Part shown: positions 7,756-15,186 of the stretch, piece after piece
How positions within the stretch are numbered: position 1 is the stretch's first letter
Layout: each line of letters begins with the position of its first letter
From: Sulfuricurvum sp.
GTDB lineage: Bacteria > Campylobacterota > Campylobacteria > Campylobacterales > Sulfurimonadaceae
Direction: 5' to 3'
Length of the DNA stretch: 37,178 bases
Assembly: GCF_028712165.1 (NCBI RefSeq)
Contig: NZ_JAQTQR010000022.1
Span: 1-37,178 of the forward strand
Program-made: the position numbers and the translations under genes
Notes under the pieces: model-generated
What the model saw: the letters and a program-made list of their open reading frames with translations, nothing else
Told to the model about the DNA's origin: nothing
The model's database searches: none

Positions 7756-10721
7756 TATTCCTCTTTTTTTGGAATCAATCGTTCCGTTGTTGCAATGGAA
7801 TATATTTCGCCGGCACTGTTGACCAACGCCGTTGCCGTTATCCGCACATCGGAGAGGGAACCGTCCTTGCAGAGGCGCTGCGAGGTGTACGGTTCGAGAA
7901 TCTCTGATCGGCTAAGATGCTTAATTTTGGAGATCTCTTCTCTTTGATCTGCCCCTGCGATCCGATCCCGTACATTCATACGCAAAGCCTCTTCTTCGCT
8001 CCAGCCATATATCGCTGCGGCACCGGGGTTCCAAGCCAGTATGTGTCCATCCAAATCCTGCACCGTGATTGCATCGACGGCGTCATGAACGACGATGGCC
8101 AATCGGCTCAATTCGTTGGCTTTATGGAGTGCTTCGCGCATCTGTACCATCTCGGAGATATCGATAAACGAAATGACCGCCCCTTCAATAACGTTTTCGA
8201 TAGTGCGATAGGGCTGGATACGCATCGAATACCATTTCCCCTCGCGTGTTTGTACCTCTATTTCTTTGGGGATCAAAGAATTTAACACCGACTGTATATC
8301 CTCAACAAAGGTGTCGTATCCGATGAGGTTGGAGACGATATGCCCCACGGATCGCCCTAAATCGGGGAGGATAAGATTGATGATTTTAGTGACGGCGGGG
8401 GTGAAACGGAGAATGCGTAGTTTGTGATCGACGAAAACCGTACCGATATTGGTACCCGCCAGCAGGTTGTTCATATCGTTGTTGGCACGTGAGAGATCGG
8501 TCACTTTGGTTTGAAGTTCGGCATTGACGGTCGATAACTCCTCATTGAGGGATTGAAGCTCTTCTTTGGAAGTTTCGAGCTCTTCGTTAGTCGATTGGAG
8601 CTCCTCATTGAGCGATTGCATCTCTTCGTTATAGGATTTGAGCTCTTCATTGGAGATTTCGAGTTTCTGATTGGCGATTTGGAGAAACGCCTCTTGATCA
8701 TAAAGCTCTTGCTGAAGCGCCGCGATACGTTTGCTTTGATCCGCTCCTAAAGCGGCAAAAACCGTCGCACTTTCAGAGTGAAGTGTATCGTCAGCAACTC
8801 CCTCAAAGATGACAAGGTATAACGCAGATTCCGACAAAGCCGTCGTCGGAACCGGCTGTACCGTCAGATTGAGCGTCGTAAAAGTATCGTTGTATTGAAT
8901 TCTCAAGAGCGGACAATGGGTACTCTCTTTGGACGATACTGCTTTATGCAGCGCCATCGTTAAGTCACGGCGCAGCCCCTCGCGTGCCATTTTTAGAATA
9001 TTGCTGATACCCACTTCACCCGATGGAAGTTCCAGATACATTCCGGTTCGGCCATGCAGATAGAGAATATCCCCCTGTTCATTCACTAGGGCACCGGACA
9101 GCGGCAGGTACCGCAACAGTGATTGTTCCATCAATTCACGCAACGGCTGTTTTTCGGGAACAGCAGGTTTTTCAACGGTACGTGAAGTGAATATGCGAGT
9201 TGGCACCGTAATAGGAAGGGTCCGATCTAATATCGTGCGCTGTTTAGTGCCGGTATCCTCTTTACGCTGAAAGAATTTCCATTTTTCATCCAATGCGTTA
9301 AAGAGATGTCTAAATTCTCCAATGCTCTCGGATGAGCCCAAAAACAAAATACCCTCAGGATTGAGTGCATAGTGAAACAAAGGGATGACCTTTTTTTGCA
9401 AGTCAGCATTCATGTAGATCAGAAGGTTACGGCAGCTGATAAAATCGAGTTTGGAAAATGGAGGGTCTTTAATGATGTTTTGTTCCGAAAAAATCAGCAT
9501 ATCTCGGATGCTTTTATGGATGCGGTAGCTGCCATCATGTTCAGCAACAAAAAAGCGGCCCAATCTCTGCGGCGACATATCTGCGGCGATGGCGGCGGGA
9601 TAAATACCGCTACGCGCCTTGGCTATGGCATTGGCATCAATATCCGTAGCAAAAATATGTACGGAAATGTTTTGTTGATACTCTTCTAAATACTCTTTTA
9701 TGAGAATGGCAATCGAATAGGCTTCTTCTCCGGTAGAACATCCGACACACCATATACGAAGTGTTTCTCTTTCGGATCTGAGGGCAAAAAGCTGGGGAAT
9801 TATTTGCTCTTGCAATACGCTAAACGCTTCCGGATCACGGAAAAAATTAGTGACACCGATCAGGAGATCATGAAACAATGCCTCCACTTCGGCAGGGTTT
9901 TGCTGGAGGTACTTGACGTATTCGTCAATCGTTTCGATCTGATGGATGGCGAGACGCCGCTCAATACGGCGCCCAATGGTACTGGGTTTGTATTGGGAAA
10001 AATCATGTCCTGTTTGGGAACGGAGAAGGATAAAAATTTTATCCAGCATGTTTTGGACTTTAGGGGTAGATACAAATTCTGGATAGCTGAGTTTTCCAAA
10101 AGAATATGCCGTATAAACGATAAGCTGTTTGGCCATCTCTGAGGGGGAGAGGACATAGTCGATAAGACCCGTCGCGATAGCACTGCGCGGCATACCGTCA
10201 TATTCTGTCGTTTCAGGGGATTGGACGATGGCCATTCCCCCTTCCTCTTTGATAGAGCGGATCCCCTGTGTACCGTCACTTCCCGTACCGGAGAGGATGA
10301 TACCGATGGCGTGCTCATGTTGATCCTGTGCCAGAGAATGAAAGAAAAAATCAATCGGTAAACGTTGGCCGTGTGCTGCTGTTGGTTCAAGCAGCTGAAG
10401 TGAACCGTTTAAAAATGCCATATTGCGTCCAGGAGGTATAATATAGACATGATTAATCTCTACTTTCATACCGTCTTGAACTTCTACAACTTTCATACGG
10501 GTATAACGCTGGACAAGCTCAGCCAACATGCTTGCATGATCGGGAGAGAGATGCTGAACGAGTACAAACGCCATATTCGGATCACAATCTAGAGGGATGC
10601 CTGAAAAAAACTCTTCAAATGCGGCAAGTCCGCCGGCGGATGCACCTATGCCAACAATAGGAAAAGCGGTAGATCGAGCAGACCCTTTATTTTTTATTTC
10701 AGTTGTTTGGCGCTTTGGCAT
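7755..10721 (-). CDS. CheB-CheR-PAS fusion protein
   Basis: 988 residues, first gene of the operon. A CheB methylesterase domain without a receiver domain (about 20-200) keeps the catalytic triad: Ser28 (GIGASAGG), His57 (VQHLSP) and Asp149 (GTGSDG). A CheR methyltransferase domain (about 220-480) has TNFFRDPEAF, WCVGCSTGEEAYS and FISCRNLLIYM. A linker with a divergent PAS-like stretch, a seven-heptad coiled coil (690-738) and two C-terminal PAS domains follow. In such fusions the CheB and CheR parts control methylation of proteins, and the coiled coil joins them to PAS sensing. There is no histidine kinase domain, so output probably passes to the two c-di-GMP proteins downstream. GGAAG precedes the ATG by 4 bases. 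Confidence 0.93.
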   Translation of the reverse strand: MPKRQTTEIKNKGSARSTAFPIVGIGASAGGLAAFEEFFSGIPLDCDPNMAFVLVQHLSPDHASMLAELVQRYTRMKVVEVQDGMKVEINHVYIIPPGRNMAFLNGSLQLLEPTAAHGQRLPIDFFFHSLAQDQHEHAIGIILSGTGSDGTQGIRSIKEEGGMAIVQSPETTEYDGMPRSAIATGLIDYVLSPSEMAKQLIVYTAYSFGKLSYPEFVSTPKVQNMLDKIFILLRSQTGHDFSQYKPSTIGRRIERRLAIHQIETIDEYVKYLQQNPAEVEALFHDLLIGVTNFFRDPEAFSVLQEQIIPQLFALRSERETLRIWCVGCSTGEEAYSIAILIKEYLEEYQQNISVHIFATDIDANAIAKARSGIYPAAIAADMSPQRLGRFFVAEHDGSYRIHKSIRDMLIFSEQNIIKDPPFSKLDFISCRNLLIYMNADLQKKVIPLFHYALNPEGILFLGSSESIGEFRHLFNALDEKWKFFQRKEDTGTKQRTILDRTLPITVPTRIFTSRTVEKPAVPEKQPLRELMEQSLLRYLPLSGALVNEQGDILYLHGRTGMYLELPSGEVGISNILKMAREGLRRDLTMALHKAVSSKESTHCPLLRIQYNDTFTTLNLTVQPVPTTALSESALYLVIFEGVADDTLHSESATVFAALGADQSKRIAALQQELYDQEAFLQIANQKLEISNEELKSYNEEMQSLNEELQSTNEELETSKEELQSLNEELSTVNAELQTKVTDLSRANNDMNNLLAGTNIGTVFVDHKLRILRFTPAVTKIINLILPDLGRSVGHIVSNLIGYDTFVEDIQSVLNSLIPKEIEVQTREGKWYSMRIQPYRTIENVIEGAVISFIDISEMVQMREALHKANELSRLAIVVHDAVDAITVQDLDGHILAWNPGAAAIYGWSEEEALRMNVRDRIAGADQREEISKIKHLSRSEILEPYTSQRLCKDGSLSDVRITATALVNSAGEIYSIATTERLIPKKEE
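8508..8654 (-). repeat. Seven tandem heptads encoding a coiled coil inside the CheB-CheR-PAS gene
   Basis: The reverse strand encodes SNEELKS, YNEEMQS, LNEELQS, TNEELET, SKEELQS, LNEELST and VNAELQT in unbroken register, visible in the DNA as 21-bp degenerate repeats. It is a protein-level heptad repeat (residues 690-738), expected to form a signalling helix between CheR and PAS domains. Confidence 0.75.
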
Positions 10722-10976
10722 AAATCTTCCATTCCGGTAAAAAACCTAATATAAATACTTAGAAAATTTGAATGCTTATTGTTAAAGAAGGTGATAAATA
10801 AGACTATATTTAATTATAACAATAATATACTTTTTATAGCTTACGTATGAAAGAAGAGGAGTTTTTATAGATTTTTGAAAAGCTCCATAGAAATAGAATT
10901 TATCTTAACAATAAGTATAAATCTATTTTCTCTAGAGACCTGTATAAATACCCTTTGCAAAAATACCTAAGGGCAC
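10722..10976. other. 255-bp intergenic region with inverted repeats
   Basis: This A/T-rich non-coding stretch lies between the end of the sulfur oxidation operon and the start of the signalling operon, both on the minus strand. It holds a perfect 11-bp inverted repeat (CTTATTGTTAA at 10775-10785 and TTAACAATAAG at 10905-10915). Between these arms is a smaller hairpin (10858-10866 with 10878-10886, nine pairs including one G-U). It should contain the promoter of the signalling operon, but no single -10/-35 pair stands out. I see no gene. Confidence 0.5.
10951..10973 (-). terminator. Weak hairpin after the sulfur oxidation operon
   Basis: CCCTT (10951-10955) and AAGGG (10969-10973) can pair a few bases after the last stop codon, with a 13-base loop. 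On the minus strand TATTTATAC follows. The stem is short, so this is only a weak candidate. Confidence 0.22.
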
Positions 10977-11390
10977 CTACCAGTTACGGATTCGAATGTG
11001 ACATGACGTACACTGCTTGAGTAGCTGTGTATAGTCCTCTAATGCATCATCCATCCGTCCTGCTTCGATTGATGTGACCATATCATCCGAATACAATCGG
11101 AGCATGCTCGCCGTTTTTTGGGCAAATTTATAGGCATATACTTGATCTTTCGGCAAAATCACTTTAACCTCGTCACCCTCTAATGATTTTAATGTCCCTT
11201 GAAGTTTTTTAACTCCCAATTTCATTTCATCCGTCGAACTGTATAAACCGCCGCGCTGAATCTGCTCCATAGCATCAAGCATGGTTCGCATGTCTTTCAT
11301 CAGTTCTAAACGAGGGTCTTTTTTCTCTGCCGCATTTGCAGAACTTGCTAAAAGCGAGGCAAGTGCTAAAACTGTTACTATTTTTTTCAT
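10977..11390 (-). CDS. Periplasmic c'-like monohaem cytochrome
   Basis: About 137 residues, last gene of the operon. The ATG at 11390 is preferred over 11396 because AAGGG lies 6 bases before it. A signal peptide (MKKIVTVLALASLLASSANA) is followed by a helical protein with one haem site, CTSCH, only a few residues from the C-terminus (QCTSCHIRIRNW). A C-terminal CxxCHxxxR in a four-helix protein is the pattern of the class II cytochrome c/c' group. It probably takes electrons from the flavoprotein, SoxYZ or Rieske proteins encoded upstream; this is inference from the operon. It is not a SoxD or FccA homologue by length or haem number. Confidence 0.78.
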   Translation of the reverse strand: MKKIVTVLALASLLASSANAAEKKDPRLELMKDMRTMLDAMEQIQRGGLYSSTDEMKLGVKKLQGTLKSLEGDEVKVILPKDQVYAYKFAQKTASMLRLYSDDMVTSIEAGRMDDALEDYTQLLKQCTSCHIRIRNW

Positions 11391-11400
11391 AGACATCCCT

Positions 11401-12129
11401 TTAGTACTGAATAATTTCTTTGGAATATTCGGTCAATTTAACCGTTTTGGCTGAAATCGATACCAGTTGTTTCCCTTGAGCAATCCCGTTATAAAACTCT
11501 TTTAACTCCGGTTTAAAGGCTCTGAAATAATCCTGAAATTTATCCGATCCCAAAACTCCGACTGCCCAGATCGTATCATCGTCCGCTACCGTAAGAACAA
11601 TTGCAGCAAGCGGTTGCGTTGCTGCTCCCCCTAGTACTTTTGCACCTGCGTGGGCATCGTATGCCGAGAGATGGGATGAACAAACGATGATACCGCTTTT
11701 ACTGTACGCCATGGTCGGTGTCGCTTTTGGGACATATTTGATAAAACTGTCTTTGGGCGTCGGATGAGTCAGCTGATGGGCACAAATAGCACTGTAGGCA
11801 ACAATTGTACGATCTTTACCTACACCATTTTTCCACACGTATTCTTCACCCGTGTCCGATTTCAAAGTAACTTCCTGCTCTGTGGGCTCAGGAAGATTGA
11901 TAATCATACATGGAGTAGACGCATACGGGTAGTTAAAAATATAAGTCACCTCTTTTTCCAAAGAAGAAGCCTTAATAGGAGTACCCGCACCGTCTACCAG
12001 CTGTACTTTTTCATACGCCATATAGAGACGCCCGTCATCCGCGTACAAAGTCCCGCGAATCAATGAAGGGTTCACCGCTACAATCGTAGCACCCGCCGCT
12101 ATAACTTTCAAAAATCCTCTACGTTCCAT
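11401..12129 (-). CDS. Tat-exported Rieske [2Fe-2S] protein of the Sox operon
   Basis: 242 residues from the ATG at 12129. The frame also has a TTG at 12150 overlapping the soxZ stop, but the ATG begins a proper twin-arginine signal (MERRGFLKV) and follows AGAGGGG. The Rieske ligands are visible as CAH (Cys116, His118) and CSSH (Cys150, His153), 31 residues apart, which is longer than in most ferredoxin-type Rieske domains and closer to respiratory Rieske insertions. The second box continues AYDAHAGAKVLGGAATQPLA, like the usual fold. It would carry electrons in the periplasm. No cytochrome b lies beside it, so it is unlikely to be the bc1 subunit. A role with SoxYZ is inferred from the operon. 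Confidence 0.8.
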   Translation of the reverse strand: MERRGFLKVIAAGATIVAVNPSLIRGTLYADDGRLYMAYEKVQLVDGAGTPIKASSLEKEVTYIFNYPYASTPCMIINLPEPTEQEVTLKSDTGEEYVWKNGVGKDRTIVAYSAICAHQLTHPTPKDSFIKYVPKATPTMAYSKSGIIVCSSHLSAYDAHAGAKVLGGAATQPLAAIVLTVADDDTIWAVGVLGSDKFQDYFRAFKPELKEFYNGIAQGKQLVSISAKTVKLTEYSKEIIQY

Positions 12130-12146
12130 TCTTCTTATCCCCTCTC

Positions 12147-12479
12147 TCAACCCGCAGGGGTGATGGCTACCGTTTTTTGAGCTTTTTCATTTTCTGAATT
12201 TACGAAATCAACAACCAATGTCCCAGGTCCGGTCACTTTCAACGGGAACTGAATCACCGGATTTTGGCTTGTTGCCACATCCAAATCGAAATGAGCTACT
12301 GTTGCACCGTTATAGGTAGCCGTAATCTCTTTCATGTAAAAGCGTGGAAATACTTTTCCAGATTCTTTATCTTTGGTAAACCCCGTATCCATTTTATGGA
12401 TAACAATGATTTTAGCTTTCACCACATCACCGACTTTATATGTCTGATCTAAAATTTTTACTACGCCTCTTAATTCCAT
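12147..12479 (-). CDS. soxZ: SoxZ sulfur carrier subunit
   Basis: 110 residues without a signal peptide, as usual for SoxZ, which is exported together with Tat-tagged SoxY. The fold matches SoxZ: VKAKIIVIHKMDTGF, then FPRFYMKEITATYNG and FPLKVTGPGTLVVDFVNSEN. SoxYZ is the periplasmic carrier that holds sulfur intermediates on a SoxY cysteine during thiosulfate or sulfide oxidation. A strong GGAGGAG ribosome site lies in the 12-bp gap after soxY. The TGA stop is just before the Rieske gene's ribosome site, so these genes are probably translated together. Confidence 0.93.
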   Translation of the reverse strand: MELRGVVKILDQTYKVGDVVKAKIIVIHKMDTGFTKDKESGKVFPRFYMKEITATYNGATVAHFDLDVATSQNPVIQFPLKVTGPGTLVVDFVNSENEKAQKTVAITPAG

Positions 12480-12491
12480 GTTATCTCCTCC

Positions 12492-12962
12492 TCAACCGCA
12501 TCCGCCGAGAGCGACCCGAACACTTTGTGATGCTTTAAAAATTTGTCCTTTATTGGTTTTTGCCAAAATAACGACATCTTGGGTTTGACCCATTTTGACA
12601 TTGACATACAAATAAGCGATACCGTTTGCCGGAGTTAAATCAAAAGAGATTGCTTTGTTCACTTTATTCTTGGTGGTCAATACCGTGATATTACTAATAT
12701 AATTATCCGCGGTCATCGGGTGATTAATAGTCACTTCAACCGGAACAACCGCGCCGTTTTCAGGAGCTTCCGGAATATTAAGACTCATGATTGAGCTGCC
12801 GTCTTCCGCTTTTTTCCCAGCAAGATAGTCATTTAATAAATCATTATAAGGTATTTCAATCGCCTCTTCCGCAGCACTCAACCCGTGCCGAAAAAGAATC
12901 GGATTGAGCAAGCCGATTGTTGCAAGGGCAAATGAGCCTTTTATGAAACTGCGTCTTTCCAT
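12492..12962 (-). CDS. soxY: SoxY sulfur carrier protein
   Basis: 156 residues. It begins with a twin-arginine signal (MERRSFIKG, hydrophobic ALATIGLLNPILF) and ends in VALGGCG, the flexible arm whose cysteine (Cys155) carries the sulfur intermediate; the family motif is GGCGG, here shortened by one glycine. The body has the SoxY immunoglobulin-like fold (VPVEVTINHPMTADNYISNI). GAGAGGAAAAT precedes the ATG. It follows the flavoprotein gene after a 108-bp gap holding two mutually exclusive stems. No soxXA, soxB or soxCD is present in the window, so this is a stand-alone soxYZ pair tied to a flavoprotein. Confidence 0.92.
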   Translation of the reverse strand: MERRSFIKGSFALATIGLLNPILFRHGLSAAEEAIEIPYNDLLNDYLAGKKAEDGSSIMSLNIPEAPENGAVVPVEVTINHPMTADNYISNITVLTTKNKVNKAISFDLTPANGIAYLYVNVKMGQTQDVVILAKTNKGQIFKASQSVRVALGGCG

Positions 12963-12997
12963 ATTTTCCTCTCTTTCAAAAAATCATCTTGTTTTAT

Positions 12998-13061
12998 TGC
13001 AAGACAAATCCAAACAATCCGTAATTGCTTGAATCTGTCTTGCACGGCAAACCCGTGCAAG
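12998..13061 (-). promoter_or_regulatory. Mutually exclusive RNA stems between the flavoprotein gene and soxY
   Basis: In the minus-strand transcript, CTTGCACGG (13061-13053) pairs perfectly with CCGTGCAAG (13047-13039) over 9 bp with a 5-base loop, 8 bases after the upstream stop codon. The overlapping segment TGCAAGACA (13044-13036) also pairs with TGTCTTGCA (13006-12998), extendable inward to 14 bp with two G-U pairs. The two stems share CUUGCA's partner, so only one can form. No T-run directly follows either stem. This looks like an attenuator, a processing site or a switch setting the flavoprotein:SoxYZ ratio; the function is inference. Confidence 0.5.
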
Positions 13062-13070
13062 GAGAATGGT

Positions 13071-14426
13071 TTAGTTAAAGAAGTCTCTGTAAAGACCATT
13101 ACCCCATTCGATAAGACCTTTACCTGCGGCAAGACCGTCGGCACTGTCCCATTTTTCCATTGTACTTGCATTTGCAAATCCGAATGATTTTTTGGTTTCA
13201 TCATACGCATATCCGGCATTAACGGAGATCGCGCGTAATGGATCTGATTCAACGGCCGAATAGCAGGTAGTGTGCGGAGATGTCCATGTTTTTTGGCTGA
13301 GTTCTTGACCGCCCATGTATTTGACGATGTTTGCCGCAACAACACGAGCTTCCGTATTCGCCGTATTAGCAGACTTACTAAAGCCCATCGGACGAACGTC
13401 ACCGGTACAGAATACGTTAAGATCTCCAATAACCTGATAGGTAAACGGATCGATATTCGCTTCTGCTTTATTAAATACGCTGTCTTTTGCCACACCCGCG
13501 ATTTCAAGTAATTTATTTCCGCGAACACGGCTGTAAAGTGCTGCATCCGTGAAATCAATCTCTTCACCGAGTTCCGTAACAATTTTTTGTTTATGCGGAT
13601 CGATACTTGTGATAGTACTACTTGGCATATAGGTGATGTAATCTTTATACAATTTTTCAAACGCCGAGTGGAAACCGTCCGCTTTAATCGTGATATTCGG
13701 ATTTTCATCCAAGATAACCACTTTCCCTTTGATCTTGTTGCGTTTCATATAATCCGCAATCAAACAGCTGCGCTCATACGGCCCAGGCAAACAACGGTAG
13801 TTTCCGCCAGGTACGGTTTGTACAAATACACCGCCTTCAAAGTTTTCGATTTTTGATTTCAAAGACAATGTTTCGCTTCCGGCGATAAATGCACCCGGGA
13901 ATTTTGTTTTCAATGTATTTTCTAGCTCAACATCACCGTTTGTCCATTTTGAATAGTCATAATCAATACCAGGAGCCAATACAAGTACATCGTATTTCAC
14001 GGTCCCTTCATTGGTATAAACAACTTTTGCCGTTCGGTCAATCTCATGTGCCGTTGCTTGCAAGAACGTATAGTTTCCGTTACGTGCACCTTCGAGGAAA
14101 TCGTGTGTAATAAATTCGAGAGGAAGAATACCTGTCGCTACCAAGTTACTGATAAACCCCGACATAAAGACGGATCGTTTATCCATCAATACTACGTCGA
14201 TATTCGGATTACCTTTTTTAACGTATTTAGCAATGGTCAAACCTGACGGTCCGGCACCTACGATAACAACACGCGGTCCTTTTGCCGCCGGAATCGGAGC
14301 CGGAGATAACAATACCCCTTTTGCTGCCGATTTAGGACTTTCGTTCCCTTTTGCATAACCGCTTGCTGCAGCCGTAACTGCCGCCAATCCGGTAAACTTC
14401 ATCGCGTCTCTTCTTGATAGCGCCAT
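13071..14426 (-). CDS. fccB: FCSD-type sulfide dehydrogenase flavoprotein
   Basis: 451 residues, first gene of the operon. A Tat signal (LSRRDAMKF, then AAVTAAASGYA) leads to a FAD-binding Rossmann motif (VVIVGAGPSGLTIA). The flavocytochrome c sulfide dehydrogenase pattern is present: YRCLPGPYERSC (Cys212) and HTTCYSAV (Cys388), matching the redox-active cysteine pair that binds sulfide, and NVFCTGDVRPMGFSKSANTA for the second FAD contact. Such proteins oxidise sulfide to sulfur or polysulfide and pass electrons to a c-type cytochrome. The usual dihaem partner FccA is absent; a monohaem cytochrome at the operon end may replace it. An extra Cys at 221 lies near Cys212. AAGGAG precedes the ATG by 6 bases. 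Confidence 0.88.
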   Translation of the reverse strand: MALSRRDAMKFTGLAAVTAAASGYAKGNESPKSAAKGVLLSPAPIPAAKGPRVVIVGAGPSGLTIAKYVKKGNPNIDVVLMDKRSVFMSGFISNLVATGILPLEFITHDFLEGARNGNYTFLQATAHEIDRTAKVVYTNEGTVKYDVLVLAPGIDYDYSKWTNGDVELENTLKTKFPGAFIAGSETLSLKSKIENFEGGVFVQTVPGGNYRCLPGPYERSCLIADYMKRNKIKGKVVILDENPNITIKADGFHSAFEKLYKDYITYMPSSTITSIDPHKQKIVTELGEEIDFTDAALYSRVRGNKLLEIAGVAKDSVFNKAEANIDPFTYQVIGDLNVFCTGDVRPMGFSKSANTANTEARVVAANIVKYMGGQELSQKTWTSPHTTCYSAVESDPLRAISVNAGYAYDETKKSFGFANASTMEKWDSADGLAAGKGLIEWGNGLYRDFFN

Positions 14427-14745
14427 CGTAAACTCCTTCGTTTAAGTATAAGATTTTTGTATCGGCCAGCAGTGTATCTACGCTAACCTTAATGATTTTT
14501 AAATATTAATAATACTTATCTTATGTGAATTATTAAGCCGAATTAAATCTCACATACTTATCACTAAAATAGCGTGAAAATAGCGAAAAAAGCATTGTTT
14601 GTCACATAATTAACACATAAAATTTAAATAGGTGGAGTATAAATTTACAGTTTTGCGTGATATAAATGTGATGCATAATTCGAAGTCACATTAAAGTACA
14701 AAATGCTATGATTAAGCAAACCATTTATATCAAGAAGGTGTGAGT
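14427..14745. promoter_or_regulatory. Intergenic region with five TCACAT/ATGTGA motifs
   Basis: This 319-bp A/T-rich gap separates the divergent sulfur oxidation operon and the chorismate-mutase-like gene, so it must hold promoters for both. TATGTGA (14522-14528) and TCACATA (14550-14556) face each other. A further TCACATA lies at 14602-14608. AATGTGA (14665-14671) and TCACATT (14686-14692) form a second inverted pair with a 14-bp spacer. A TGCTATGAT element at 14704-14712 resembles an extended -10 for the rightward gene. No open frame of note occurs. Confidence 0.4.
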
Positions 14746-15045
14746 ATGCAAATTAACGATTGCCAAAGCTTGGAAGAGGTACGTCATCATATTGACAACT
14801 TGGACGATCAAATCGTCGAACTGATTGCCGCTCGTAACGCATATGTAAAACAAGCCGCGAATTTCAAACATTCTATTGATGAGATAAAAGCAAATGAACG
14901 TATGGAAGCGGTCATGGATCGTGTAAGATCCCGTGCCATGGAGTTTGGAGTTTCTCCCAATCTTCTAACTAAACTCTATTCGATCATGATCGATGCCATG
15001 GTTGAAGCAGAGATCTCCGAATTCAGGAATGCAAAGTCGTTATAA
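14746..15045 (+). CDS. Chorismate mutase type II (PchB-like) protein
   Basis: 99 residues from the ATG at 14746; the GTG at 14740 is too close to the AGAAGG ribosome site. The all-helical chorismate mutase pattern is clear: LEEVRHHIDNLDDQIVELIA, then RNAYVKQAANFK, ERMEAVMDRVRSRAMEFG and KLYSIMIDAMVEAE. These enzymes rearrange chorismate to prephenate, or in PchB-type proteins also cleave isochorismate to salicylate and pyruvate. It is a free-standing single domain rather than a fusion with prephenate dehydratase. It shares a transcript with the 35-residue membrane protein 13 bp downstream. Which chorismate reaction it performs cannot be decided here. Confidence 0.85.
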   Translation: MQINDCQSLEEVRHHIDNLDDQIVELIAARNAYVKQAANFKHSIDEIKANERMEAVMDRVRSRAMEFGVSPNLLTKLYSIMIDAMVEAEISEFRNAKSL

Positions 15046-15058
15046 CAGGAGTGTCAAA

Positions 15059-15166
15059 ATGAATTTTTTAGATTTGGAAGACCCTTATATTCTACTGTAT
15101 TTTGTACCGATTATTTTTGCCGTTATCTATATAGCAGTCAGTTTTTTTGGAGAGCGTGGAGAATAA
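15059..15166 (+). CDS. 35-residue single-span membrane protein
   Basis: A short frame starting at the ATG at 15059, 13 bp after the chorismate mutase stop and preceded by ACAGGAG at a good distance (7 bases). It encodes MNFLDLEDPYI, a hydrophobic stretch (about residues 11-30, LLYFVPIIFAVIYIAVSFF) and a charged GERGE end. Composition and ribosome site support a real small membrane protein. I do not recognise a family. Acidic N-terminus and one membrane span suggest a regulatory or assembly partner of a larger membrane complex, but nothing in the sequence names it. Confidence 0.6.
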   Translation: MNFLDLEDPYILLYFVPIIFAVIYIAVSFFGERGE

Positions 15167-15186
15167 TCCATTCTCCATTATGCTGT

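Noticed and set aside
8508-8654. Tandem DNA repeat resembling a short CRISPR-like or satellite array
   Set aside because: The 21-bp period is the heptad coding pattern of a coiled coil inside an intact gene; there are no unique spacers.
10977-12129. Rieske and cytochrome genes as SoxC and SoxD
   Set aside because: SoxC is a molybdopterin enzyme of more than 400 residues and SoxD a dihaem cytochrome; these products have a [2Fe-2S] site and one haem and are far shorter.
12130-12150. TTG start for the Rieske protein overlapping the soxZ stop
   Set aside because: The later ATG begins the Tat signal directly and has a proper ribosome site; the extra seven residues add nothing.
14522-14692. TGTGA/TCACA motifs as CRP sites
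   Set aside because: The half-sites are 14 and 21 bp apart, not the 6 bp needed for a CRP/FNR-type dimer site, so I list them only as an unknown motif.
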